NCBI GenBank assembly: GCA_013203365.1
Contig: JABMQG010000308.1
Span: 1 to 6,526 of the forward strand
Length of the DNA stretch: 6,526 nt
Source: Planctomycetota bacterium
GTDB lineage: Bacteria > Planctomycetota > Phycisphaerae > SM23-33 > FEN-1343
Reading direction: 5' to 3'
In this document: in pieces, positions 1 through 6,396 of the stretch
Layout of the letters: the number at the start of each line of letters is the position of its first letter
How positions within the stretch are numbered: the stretch's first letter is position 1
The notes under the pieces: model-generated
Told to the model about the DNA's origin: nothing
The model's input: only the letters and a program-made list of their open reading frames with translations
The model's database searches: none
Program-made: the position numbers and the translations under genes

Positions 1-780
1 AAGAATCGCCTTGCGGCATGGGTCAAAATTGGGCTCTATGCAAACGGCCGTAAGACCGCCGTCCACAATGGCCTGGCAGATTTCCGTAGCTGCCAGGGCC
101 TCGCCGGCATCTCCAAGTCCCGAAGGGTGTTGCAGCAGAACCACATAGGGCCGATTCGCCGGCAGGCCCGCTACGGCCCGTGCCTCGGCTTCCGTCGGGA
201 GCGGTGCTATGTTGTCGATGCTGGGCGAACCGACCTGGTGAATTCGGTCCGCCGCCTCGCCCATTCGTGCGACCCGCTCGGCCGACTGGGCACTGGCCAC
301 GAAGTGCACGTGCGATAACTTGGTGATTGCGTGCCGGTTGCCGTCGTCGTATTCGCCCGCTGCTCGGTCGCCGCCGTGAATGTGCGCGAGGAACCGCTGA
401 TCGGCGACCACCATCACTGCCGCGGCGAGGGTCTCGATTCTGTCGCCGAGTACGACCATAACCGACACCGGCTGTGCACGCATCGCGACGGTGAGCCGGT
501 CGGCCAGCATGGCGAGGTCTTCCGGCCGGATTTGATTAATATCCGCCGAAGTGACGCCATCGAGAAACATCGGCACGTCCAGGCATCGCAATCCGGCTTC
601 GCGAAATTCGCGATCCGTTCGGCCGAAGGACTCCAGAAGGTGCGTTCCGCTGAGAAAAACGGTCAGGTCCAGCCCAGGGTGTGCCTGAATTTGCCTGGCA
701 ACCGGGATGAGAAAGCCGTTATCCTGCCTGCCGGAGGTGAAAACCCCGATATGCCGGCGCGTTTTCCCGGACGCGGTCAT
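1..780 (-). CDS. neuC: Hydrolysing UDP-N-acetylglucosamine (or UDP-diNAcBac) 2-epimerase, NeuC type; 3' end cut off by the window
   Basis: This enzyme family hydrolyses a UDP-2-acetamido sugar and inverts C2, releasing free ManNAc (sialic acid route) or its 6-deoxy-2,4-diacetamido counterpart (legionaminic route) for NeuB in the cytoplasm. I translated 260 codons from the ATG at 780 down to base 1 with no stop; the family runs to about 370-390 residues, so roughly the last third is missing. Visible motifs are TSGRQDNGFL (15-24, the TGTRAEYG-like loop with Asn where Tyr is usual), SGTHLLESFG (44-53), LGDRIE (111-116), HIHGGD (133-138), RHAITKLSHVHF (149-160) and PNFDP (250-254). HIHGGD and RHAITK separate it from ordinary WecB/MnaA epimerases. 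The start overlaps the neuB stop as ATGA, with a purine-rich AGGAAGG about 10 bases upstream, so translational coupling is likely. The sequence does not decide which UDP-sugar is used. Confidence 0.93.
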   Translation of the reverse strand, partial: MTASGKTRRHIGVFTSGRQDNGFLIPVARQIQAHPGLDLTVFLSGTHLLESFGRTDREFREAGLRCLDVPMFLDGVTSADINQIRPEDLAMLADRLTVAMRAQPVSVMVVLGDRIETLAAAVMVVADQRFLAHIHGGDRAAGEYDDGNRHAITKLSHVHFVASAQSAERVARMGEAADRIHQVGSPSIDNIAPLPTEAEARAVAGLPANRPYVVLLQHPSGLGDAGEALAATEICQAIVDGGLTAVCIEPNFDPCRKAIL

Positions 781-1874
781 TCAAGCATTTCCTTCCTGAT
801 TGTGGTATCTGAGGGTATGTCCACAGCCGCGATTCGCCCGACGATTGCGTCGATTTCACCTGGTGCAATTCCACCGGCCGGGCGCTTCACCGTGAGCATT
901 GCCCGCCGGATTGTCGCCCCGGCTGAAATATCCTCGGCGGCGGTGACGCTGGATCGCGCCACTTGCCGAACGTCCTGCTCAATGGGCCGGGGCGTCTTCA
1001 CGCCGTTTCCCATAGCAAGGAGTTCGAACTCGCCCAGTTCCGACAGGTCTAATCGGCCTCGCTTGGCCGACCGTGCCCTGGCGATGTAGGCCGCCAACTC
1101 CACCGGGCGCAGGCTCATGGCCTGGTCCGGCCCGTCCATGGTGGGGTCGAGTGTGAAGTGCTTCTCCAGTATGCACGCGCCGACCCGCACCGCCAACTCA
1201 CCGGTGACCAGCTCGGTGGTATGGTCGCTGTAGCCGACGGGACCGGAGAAGCAATCGCCGACAGAGGCAATGCATTTGAGATTCGCCTCTGCTAGCGGCG
1301 TTGGGTAGCTGCTGACGCAGTGCAGCAACGCCACTTCGGTGGCGCCGGCCCGGGCAAGGCTGTCCAGGCCGGCGGCGATTTCGTCGATTGTGGCGCCGCC
1401 TGTGGATAGGATCACCGGCAGGTGTGTCTTCCCGACTGCATGAAGGAGCGGCACGTTGACAATGTCCGGGCTGGCCACCTTGATCGCGGGTATTCCCAGC
1501 TCGACCAGCATCGACACCTCTTCGATTCCGAAGGGCGTCAGGAGCATTTCGATCTCACAGGCGCAGCATTGAGAGGCTATGGCTGTGTAGTCGTCCGCTT
1601 TCAATTCCAGCCGGGCCAGCAGGTCGCGTTGCGAGGTGGCGTTCTGGTAACTTGCCGCACCGGCGTCGCGGGTGACCAGTCTCGTGGCCGAGAAGGCCTG
1701 GAACTTCACGGCGTCGGCCCCGGCCGCTGCGGCCGCTTCCACCATGGACATCGCAATGGAAAGGTCGCCGTTGTGATTGACGCCCGCCTCAGCGATTACA
1801 TAGGTTGGGGCTTCAGGCCCGATTGTCTTGCCGCCGATGCGTATGGAACTGCGCCATTTTTTCAGCCCGTTCAT
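777..1874 (-). CDS. neuB: Nonulosonic acid synthase (N-acetylneuraminate / legionaminate synthase), NeuB family
   Basis: It condenses phosphoenolpyruvate with ManNAc or a related six-carbon sugar to give the nine-carbon acid. From the ATG at 1874 it is 365 residues, close to the family's usual 340-365. The N-terminal TIM barrel carries IAEAGVNHNGD (27-37), GADAVKFQ (52-59), STGGAT (157-162), LLHCVSSYPTP (183-193), GYSDHT (214-219) and EKHFTLD (237-243). H218 and H239 match the spacing of the two Mn2+ ligands known from meningococcal NeuB. The C-terminal SAF (antifreeze-like) domain spans about 305-365, with R308 as the likely substrate-contacting arginine and KRPAGGIAP at 330-338. The start was chosen for the strong GAGGAGG ribosome binding site 8 bases ahead; an in-frame ATG at 1928 would add 18 non-conserved residues and overlap the upstream gene. 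The usual GPDH reads GPDQ here (Q251). Sialic, legionaminic and other substrates cannot be told apart by eye. Confidence 0.96.
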   Translation of the reverse strand: MNGLKKWRSSIRIGGKTIGPEAPTYVIAEAGVNHNGDLSIAMSMVEAAAAAGADAVKFQAFSATRLVTRDAGAASYQNATSQRDLLARLELKADDYTAIASQCCACEIEMLLTPFGIEEVSMLVELGIPAIKVASPDIVNVPLLHAVGKTHLPVILSTGGATIDEIAAGLDSLARAGATEVALLHCVSSYPTPLAEANLKCIASVGDCFSGPVGYSDHTTELVTGELAVRVGACILEKHFTLDPTMDGPDQAMSLRPVELAAYIARARSAKRGRLDLSELGEFELLAMGNGVKTPRPIEQDVRQVARSSVTAAEDISAGATIRRAMLTVKRPAGGIAPGEIDAIVGRIAAVDIPSDTTIRKEMLE

Positions 1875-1880
1875 GTCGAT

Positions 1881-1889
1881 TTCCTCCTC
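1881..1889 (-). promoter_or_regulatory. Strong Shine-Dalgarno site of neuB
   Basis: The minus strand reads GAGGAGGAA followed by a short spacer and ATG at 1874, with 8 bases between GGAGG and the ATG. It settles the neuB start in favour of 1874 rather than the in-frame ATG at 1928. It lies in the 20-base gap after the preceding gene's stop. Confidence 0.85.
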
Positions 1890-1894
1890 GGCCG

Positions 1895-3484
1895 CTACGG
1901 ACGGTGAAATTCCTTGCAGTTGGCACAAAGCAAATGCCGGTCGTATTGACCATCGGCGTGGATCTTTCGCACGTGCGACATTGCTTCACCGCGCCAGGCC
2001 TCCAGCAGCGAACAGTTTCCCAGAGTGTGCGCGAGGCGAATATCCTCCTCGCATAAGGCGACTTGCCCATCAGCCAGGAGTGTCAGTCGGGTCTCGATTC
2101 GTCGGCATGGCGTCCGCCGAGGCGGCGCCATGTGAACGACCGCGCGGTCGGGCCATTGCCCTGAGGCGCTACTGGGCTCGACGACGAGCACCGAGCCGGT
2201 GAGCCGGCAGCCTTTGTCGAAGAATTCATCCTGTTCGCCGACTGTGCCGGCTGTCTTGAGCATGGTAGGCACCACCATTGGGCGCATGATGCCGGCCTGC
2301 CGCTGCTGTTGGGCGAACGCCTCCACGCCAGCCCATACCCCGGTGGCGCTGTAGCCTTGCTTGTCGGCGGCATAGACCTCGTCGCTGACGGCGTCGATGT
2401 AAATCTGCAGCACGTCCAATCCTGACTCCATCAGCATCTGGCCTGTCGGACCGTCCAGTGACGTGCCGTAGGTGGCCAGACCGACGCATCCCACTCCCTT
2501 GGCCAGGGCCACCGCCGCCGACCAGTCCGGGTGTAACAGGGCGTCGCCAGCGCCGGCGAACATGATATTCAGATCGCCTGGCTCTTCCAGCCCACCGAGC
2601 CTGTCGCCGAGCATCTCAATGGACAGGTCGGGCCTTCCCGCGGGTGGTCGCAGGTCGTCTTCTAAGGGCCGGCGGGTGGTCAGTTCTACGGTCAGCTCCC
2701 TCGGCCAAGGCTCCGGTGGCAGGTGCTGAGCGATTCGACAGGCCTGCTCCCCGGTCACGTCGGAGCCCTCGCGTCCGACAATCTGCCGGCACAGCCACAG
2801 GCCCCGCCGGTTGTCGGCGATGAATCGCCGACCGGTCGCGATAAGCCAATCGGGGAGCTTGTAGTTGCTCGGTTGGCGAATGGGATCCGCTACCGGCCGA
2901 TTGGGGTCGTAGGAGAATATCTTGCCTGGGAACCCATTCGCTTGAATCAGTTGCTGAAGGAGCGGGGCGCTGAAGATGGCCCCGGCCAGACCGGGCGGTG
3001 CCTGGCTGAATTCGACGCTGCTTTGGCCGGCGTTGGCGCGATAGCTGGCCAGCATTGCACCGGCCCATCCGACATCCAGCAGGCACGCACCCGCGGGCAC
3101 CAGCATGATCGCCTCGGCCCCCATCTGTTCGATTGCCGCTTTGATTGCCGCCTGATCGAATAGCTCGTCGTAAACTGTGGTTCCGCCCAGGCCACCTCGC
3201 CACCCGTATCGCCCGAAGGCGCGAGCGGCTCGCATCGCCTCTTGGGCCGGGCCTTGGGATTGGTGTGAAATAAACTGCACGGCAACAGGCCCGGCCAGTC
3301 GCCTAACCTGATCGATCGACTCCGCCTCGGTCACCACGATGATGCCGTCGAGGCCTTTAACCGTCCCGAGGCGCTGGAGTGTCCGCGTAAGCACGGGTTG
3401 ACCGGCGAGGTCTTCACACAGCGCAGCAGGTGCGCCGAAGAAGTCTCGCTGAAGGTTCACGGGAACCAGTGCCAGGATTCTCAT
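1895..3484 (-). CDS. Fusion protein: SpsF/CMP-transferase-like domain plus radical-SAM/SPASM-like domain lacking the CX3CX2C cysteines
   Basis: It is 529 residues long. Residues 1-240 look like a GT-A-fold cytidylyltransferase of the SpsF/NeuA type: LAGQPVLTRTLQRL (26-39), IIVVTE (48-53), a central SQAPPGLAGAIFS stretch (160-172) and a RFIADNRRGLWLCRQI ending (220-235). The R-x-x-S-K-R-x-x-G-K phosphate-binding signature after the first strand is absent. Residues 262-450 follow a radical-SAM core: ELTVELTT lead-in, FAGAGDALLHP (309-319, compare GxGEPLLHP), ATYGTSLDG (337-345, compare TNGxxL), SGLDVLQIYID (354-364). At the exact CX3CX2C positions stand R272, D276 and R279. The C-terminus is SPASM-like: C460, G473-x4-C478, LGNCSLLEAW (488-497), C520 and C523. 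The start overlaps the maf stop as ATGA, with AGGAGG 4 bases ahead. Its place beside neuB and neuC suggests a part in activating or handling the sugar, but catalysis by either domain is doubtful. Function unknown. Confidence 0.85.
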   Translation of the reverse strand: MRILALVPVNLQRDFFGAPAALCEDLAGQPVLTRTLQRLGTVKGLDGIIVVTEAESIDQVRRLAGPVAVQFISHQSQGPAQEAMRAARAFGRYGWRGGLGGTTVYDELFDQAAIKAAIEQMGAEAIMLVPAGACLLDVGWAGAMLASYRANAGQSSVEFSQAPPGLAGAIFSAPLLQQLIQANGFPGKIFSYDPNRPVADPIRQPSNYKLPDWLIATGRRFIADNRRGLWLCRQIVGREGSDVTGEQACRIAQHLPPEPWPRELTVELTTRRPLEDDLRPPAGRPDLSIEMLGDRLGGLEEPGDLNIMFAGAGDALLHPDWSAAVALAKGVGCVGLATYGTSLDGPTGQMLMESGLDVLQIYIDAVSDEVYAADKQGYSATGVWAGVEAFAQQQRQAGIMRPMVVPTMLKTAGTVGEQDEFFDKGCRLTGSVLVVEPSSASGQWPDRAVVHMAPPRRTPCRRIETRLTLLADGQVALCEEDIRLAHTLGNCSLLEAWRGEAMSHVRKIHADGQYDRHLLCANCKEFHRP

Positions 3485-5382
3485 TGTGCCTCCTGGAGCC
3501 GCTTTGTCGCCTTGTTCAACATCTTTCGCAGTGCCTGAACGCCCTCGCGAAGGAGCGAGACGTATTGAATGTCGCGGGCGAGCTGGTCCCTTCGCTCGGC
3601 GATTTCGTCGAGGTCCTTGCGATCTATCGCCTTGTCCATCTGAAGCCTCTTTATCTCAGCCAGTTGAACCACGGAGGAGACCAGGTTGTAAATGTTCTTG
3701 ATCGAGTCGATCTTGAGCCGCCACTTATTCATTTTTGCGTGCAGGCGGTTGAAGCGGGACGGGTCGCCCAATGCGTCGGTCATCTCTCTCAAAGGCCTGA
3801 GGACGCGGTTGCAGATCTCCTCCATCCGATCCAACTCGGACATGCGTTTTTTCATGCACCTGACGGCCTCTGCCGCTCGCTCCGCCGCGTCCGGCCTTAC
3901 CTGGGGCACAGGAGGTAAAGGCTGGCGTTCCCCCCGGCCGTAACGCTCGATAACCTCGGCAAAGGGCATTTGCTCGGCCCCGGCTATCTCCGCGCCGCCT
4001 TCGGTGGCGTTAATGACCTTGACCTCGGCGGCGGCAACGTCTCGCTCAAACTGCTGAAGATAGGTGAACATCTGCTCGTTGGTGTATATTTGCCGACCGT
4101 CGGCGCCGGGCACTTTTCGCATTATGTTACGAGAGCGAACGATCCGCAGCCACTCCATCATTTCGATACTGTTGAACCGATTGAGCTCTGGCGACCATGT
4201 GGTATGGATGGGGTTGCCGGGTGCGTAATATACGTTTTCGCCGAATCCCAGGTCCTGCCCGATCAGGACGATGGGGTCGCAACCCATGTACCGCGCGAGG
4301 TAAAAATTTAGATGCGCCACGGTTGCCCCGGCCTGGAGATGGTCGTGGTCGTCGCCCATCTCCTTCAAGATACGGTGTGCGAAATCGTTGTAGAACATCC
4401 GCACAGGGCCGGTGAAACTTCTCGGCACGATAGAGTTGACCTTGGGGTCGGCTACCAGCGTAATGTCGTCCACGTTCGGCAAGTCCTCGTAGAACCGTTC
4501 GGAAAGCGGGCTGTAGTCCAGCGAGGTGATGTAGTCCGGGCGGATACCGGCCGATAGCAGGGTTTTCAGGACGGTTTGCACCGCTATGATCGCCGAGCAG
4601 CCCTTTACCTGTGCCAGCAGGTGCATGTTTTTCCGCAAAGAGGGCCCTGCCGCCACGCACACGCCGAGACGGCCCTTACAGGAGTCTTTGAGCGGTGAGA
4701 TATCCGGCCAGCCCAGGTAGTATGGCAGGTTCCCCAGTATGTTCTCGCACGTGGCGGCCGAGATGCCCACCATGGTGATGATGCTGGATCGCGCATAACG
4801 AAGGTACTCGGTGAATATCCGCTGGATATCGCTGCATCCGGTTGGCCGAACCCGAGCGCTGGGCGGGTGCTGGGTCAGTGTCGTGCCCAACATTAGTTCG
4901 GCGTTGTACGGCCACAGGGGTGCGAACAGTTCGGACCGTTCCCCGGCGACGACGAACACGACCCGGCGAAGGAGAATATCTGTGAGGAAATCGTTGCACC
5001 GCATGGCCGCCTGAACGATCTCGATGGCCGGCTCCAGCACGACGACCAAACCGCCCCTGCGGCGACGAAGCAGCTCTGCGACGTGATAGCCCAGGCCGCA
5101 GCCGGTGACCACGACCGTGTGCGTGTCCTCATCGATCCGTTCCAGGCAGTCGATCCAGCGTCGGGCCTCTTCCAGCGGATCATGCCGGCTGGCCAGCAGC
5201 ACCTCGGCGCCGTCCTCGCAACGAACCTGCGCCGAACACAGGCCGTTGTTGCCGTTCAGAAGAGGCACTATCCGTTCTGATGGCAACGACTCCAGCCGAC
5301 GGGCTAAATCACCCTGGCAGACCCGAAGGCCCTTGAGGTTGCGCTCCAGGAGCTGTTGTTGATCCGTAGAGATGACGACCAT
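3481..5382 (-). CDS. maf: Maf-family (DUF115, 6-hydroxymethylpterin-pyrophosphokinase-like) flagellin nonulosonic acid glycosyltransferase
   Basis: Maf proteins transfer nonulosonic acids from CMP-sugars onto flagellin serines or threonines in the cytoplasm before export. The protein is 633 residues, normal for the family. Residues 1-200 form the N-terminal domain with a Rossmann-like VVVTGCGLGYH (90-100). The DUF115 core holds VCVAAGPSLRKN (241-252), IRPDYITSLDYS (280-291), GATVAHLNFYLARYMGCDP (352-370) and IGQDLGF (374-380), then YTNEQMFTYLQQF (433-445) and INATEGGAEIAG (457-468). Residues about 500-633 are charged, helical and probably coiled coil. It is the first gene of the operon, with a sigma70-like promoter about 60 bases upstream. 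Its GGAGG lies only 2 bases from the ATG, and an in-frame TGA just upstream rules out a longer start. Motif fit plus adjacency to neuB and neuC make the role likely, though no flagellin gene is in view. Confidence 0.9.
   Translation of the reverse strand: MVVISTDQQQLLERNLKGLRVCQGDLARRLESLPSERIVPLLNGNNGLCSAQVRCEDGAEVLLASRHDPLEEARRWIDCLERIDEDTHTVVVTGCGLGYHVAELLRRRRGGLVVVLEPAIEIVQAAMRCNDFLTDILLRRVVFVVAGERSELFAPLWPYNAELMLGTTLTQHPPSARVRPTGCSDIQRIFTEYLRYARSSIITMVGISAATCENILGNLPYYLGWPDISPLKDSCKGRLGVCVAAGPSLRKNMHLLAQVKGCSAIIAVQTVLKTLLSAGIRPDYITSLDYSPLSERFYEDLPNVDDITLVADPKVNSIVPRSFTGPVRMFYNDFAHRILKEMGDDHDHLQAGATVAHLNFYLARYMGCDPIVLIGQDLGFGENVYYAPGNPIHTTWSPELNRFNSIEMMEWLRIVRSRNIMRKVPGADGRQIYTNEQMFTYLQQFERDVAAAEVKVINATEGGAEIAGAEQMPFAEVIERYGRGERQPLPPVPQVRPDAAERAAEAVRCMKKRMSELDRMEEICNRVLRPLREMTDALGDPSRFNRLHAKMNKWRLKIDSIKNIYNLVSSVVQLAEIKRLQMDKAIDRKDLDEIAERRDQLARDIQYVSLLREGVQALRKMLNKATKRLQEAQ
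3489..3494 (-). promoter_or_regulatory. Shine-Dalgarno site of the fusion gene inside the end of maf
   Basis: The minus strand reads AGGAGG, four bases before the ATG at 3484, inside the last codons of maf. With the ATGA stop/start overlap it points to coupled translation of maf and the fusion gene. Confidence 0.75.
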
Positions 5383-5444
5383 CGCCTCCGATCAAACCGT
5401 TCGCATAAGTTAGTCTCAACGCCCTTTTAAGCCGCTGGCGAGCG

Positions 5445-5473
5445 AGTATACCCAGCCGGCACAGGCGAGGCAA
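5445..5473 (-). promoter_or_regulatory. Sigma70-like promoter of the maf-neuBC operon
   Basis: Read on the minus strand, TTGCCT (5468-5473, 4 of 6 to TTGACA) is followed by exactly 17 bases and TATACT (5445-5450, 5 of 6 to TATAAT). Transcription would begin near 5438, leaving a leader of about 55 bases before the maf ATG. No sigma28 or sigma54 element typical of late flagellar genes was seen here. Confidence 0.65.
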
Positions 5474-5483
5474 TTCAACTATA

Positions 5484-5503
5484 CAATCAACAATACCTGA
5501 TTG
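5484..5503. repeat. Inverted repeat between the divergent promoters, possible operator
   Basis: CAATCA (5484-5489) and TGATTG (5498-5503) are perfect 6-base inverted arms around an 8-base spacer. The right arm overlaps the -35 hexamer of the methyltransferase promoter, and the left arm lies just upstream of the maf -35. The surrounding 5469-5503 stretch is AT-rich against a GC-rich background. A bound regulator could affect both directions, but arms this short can arise by chance. Confidence 0.35.
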
Positions 5504-5529
5504 AGCCGCCTAGCCTACGCTGCTACACT
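5501..5529 (+). promoter_or_regulatory. Sigma70-like promoter of the methyltransferase gene, predicted leaderless
   Basis: TTGAGC (5501-5506, 4 of 6) is followed by 17 bases and TACACT (5524-5529, 4 of 6). The -10 element ends 6 bases before the ATG at 5536, so transcription is expected to begin at or within a base or two of the start codon. No Shine-Dalgarno sequence lies between, which fits a leaderless message. Confidence 0.55.
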
Positions 5530-5535
5530 GCCGCA

Positions 5536-6351
5536 ATGGAGTGGTTCAAGCGTTTCTATGCCGAGGATTACTTTTTATACCGTTACGAGCCGCGGCTGGA
5601 TGAATTGCCGATCAAAGAGGTCGAGTTTCTTCTCGAGCATGGCAGATTGGACTTTTCCGGCCCTCACCGGCCGAGGGTATTCGACATTTGCTGCGGGGTT
5701 GGCCGGCACGCCCGCCCGCTTGCCGCTCGCGGCTGCGAGGTTATCGGCGTCGACCTCGCCAACAAGAGTGTCCAGGCCGCCGTGGAACTGGCTGGCGCCG
5801 AGGGGTTGGCGGATCGCTGCAAGTTTTACCTCGGCGATATCCGTACGTTCGAAACCCCGCGCGACTGCGATCTGGCGATCAATATCTTCACAAGCTTCGG
5901 CTACTTCGAAAGCGACGCCGCCGACGCCGTCATCATGGCCAAGGCCGGCCAGAGCCTGCGCCCGGGGGGGCGGTTCATACTGGACGTGATCAACCGCGAG
6001 GCGGCCATCGCCGATTTCAAGCTGAGGGAAAAGCGGGGCAGGCGAGGCAATTACGTTATCCAGCAGTCAAGGCTGGACCTGGAGAACGGCCGGATGATCG
6101 CACACTGGACCTTCGTCCGCGGCAAGTGCCGAAGCGAGCACACGGTCAACATTCGCCTTTACGCCCTGCATGAACTAATCCGCATGGCCGCCGGGTGCGG
6201 ACTCAAATTCGTTCAGGCCTTCGGCGATTTCGACGGCAGACCTTTCGACCCCAAGACGCCCAGGTGCATCTTCATCGCCGAAAAGCCGCTCCCGGCAAAT
6301 GCCGAGTCGAAGGCCCCGGATGGCGTCCCGGACAACCGTCAGGTGCTATGA
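5536..6351 (+). CDS. Class I SAM-dependent methyltransferase, substrate unknown
   Basis: A 271-residue soluble methyltransferase of the Methyltransf_25/11 type. Motif I is VFDICCGVGRHARPLAARG (48-66), the GxG loop that binds SAM. D73 in VIGVDLANKS (69-78) should hold the ribose hydroxyls, and GDIR (100-103) fits the adenine-contacting acidic position. INIFTSFGYF (115-124) and LRPGGRFILDVIN (141-153) are motif IV and post-motif IV. An N-terminal WFKRFYAEDYFLY stretch and a C-terminal ARM-like RLYALHEL...PFDPKTPRCIFIAEK region match a common family of free-standing methyltransferases of unknown substrate. The last 20 residues are polar and non-conserved. The ATG at 5536 is the only plausible start: there is no upstream in-frame ATG, GTG or TTG nearby, and a -10 element sits right before it. 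It is divergent from the sugar operon, so a role in modifying the sugar or flagellin is only a guess. Confidence 0.88.
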   Translation: MEWFKRFYAEDYFLYRYEPRLDELPIKEVEFLLEHGRLDFSGPHRPRVFDICCGVGRHARPLAARGCEVIGVDLANKSVQAAVELAGAEGLADRCKFYLGDIRTFETPRDCDLAINIFTSFGYFESDAADAVIMAKAGQSLRPGGRFILDVINREAAIADFKLREKRGRRGNYVIQQSRLDLENGRMIAHWTFVRGKCRSEHTVNIRLYALHELIRMAAGCGLKFVQAFGDFDGRPFDPKTPRCIFIAEKPLPANAESKAPDGVPDNRQVL

Positions 6352-6396
6352 TGGTTGCGATCGGCAATCGCCGGCCTGCAAGTTTGCATCCGACTG
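6352..6396. other. Short convergent intergenic stretch with two small palindromes
   Basis: These 45 bases separate the stop codons of two convergent genes. GCGAT...ATCGC and TGCAA-GT-TTGCA could form 5-base-pair hairpins, but neither is followed by a T tract in either direction, so I do not call a terminator. Confidence 0.3.

Noticed and set aside
331..1089. 252-codon plus-strand open frame antisense to neuC and neuB
   Set aside because: The minus strand encodes clear NeuC and NeuB motifs across this stretch; long antisense frames are common in GC-rich coding DNA, and this one has no recognisable domain.
1875..1928. Longer neuB start giving 18 extra residues
   Set aside because: The extra residues are not family-like, the start would lie inside the preceding gene, and the ATG at 1874 has an ideal ribosome binding site.
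3430..3918. 162-codon plus-strand open frame antisense to the end of maf
   Set aside because: No family resemblance; it overlaps the maf coding region and is explained by GC-rich shadow coding.
5383..5535. Flagellar sigma28 or sigma54 promoter upstream of maf
   Set aside because: I found no TAAA-N15-GCCGATAA or TGGC-N8-TTGC-like element; the sigma70-like hexamers fit better.
5964..5970. Run of seven G as a frameshift or phase-variation tract in the methyltransferase
   Set aside because: The reading frame and motifs continue correctly across it, and seven bases is short for slippage in GC-rich DNA.
5501..5989. Plus-strand frame beginning at TTG 5501 across the methyltransferase
   Set aside because: It is the wrong frame relative to the clear SAM-binding motifs and begins inside the predicted promoter.
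6365..6390. Small palindromes as a bidirectional terminator
   Set aside because: The stems are only about 5 base pairs and no T tract follows in either direction.
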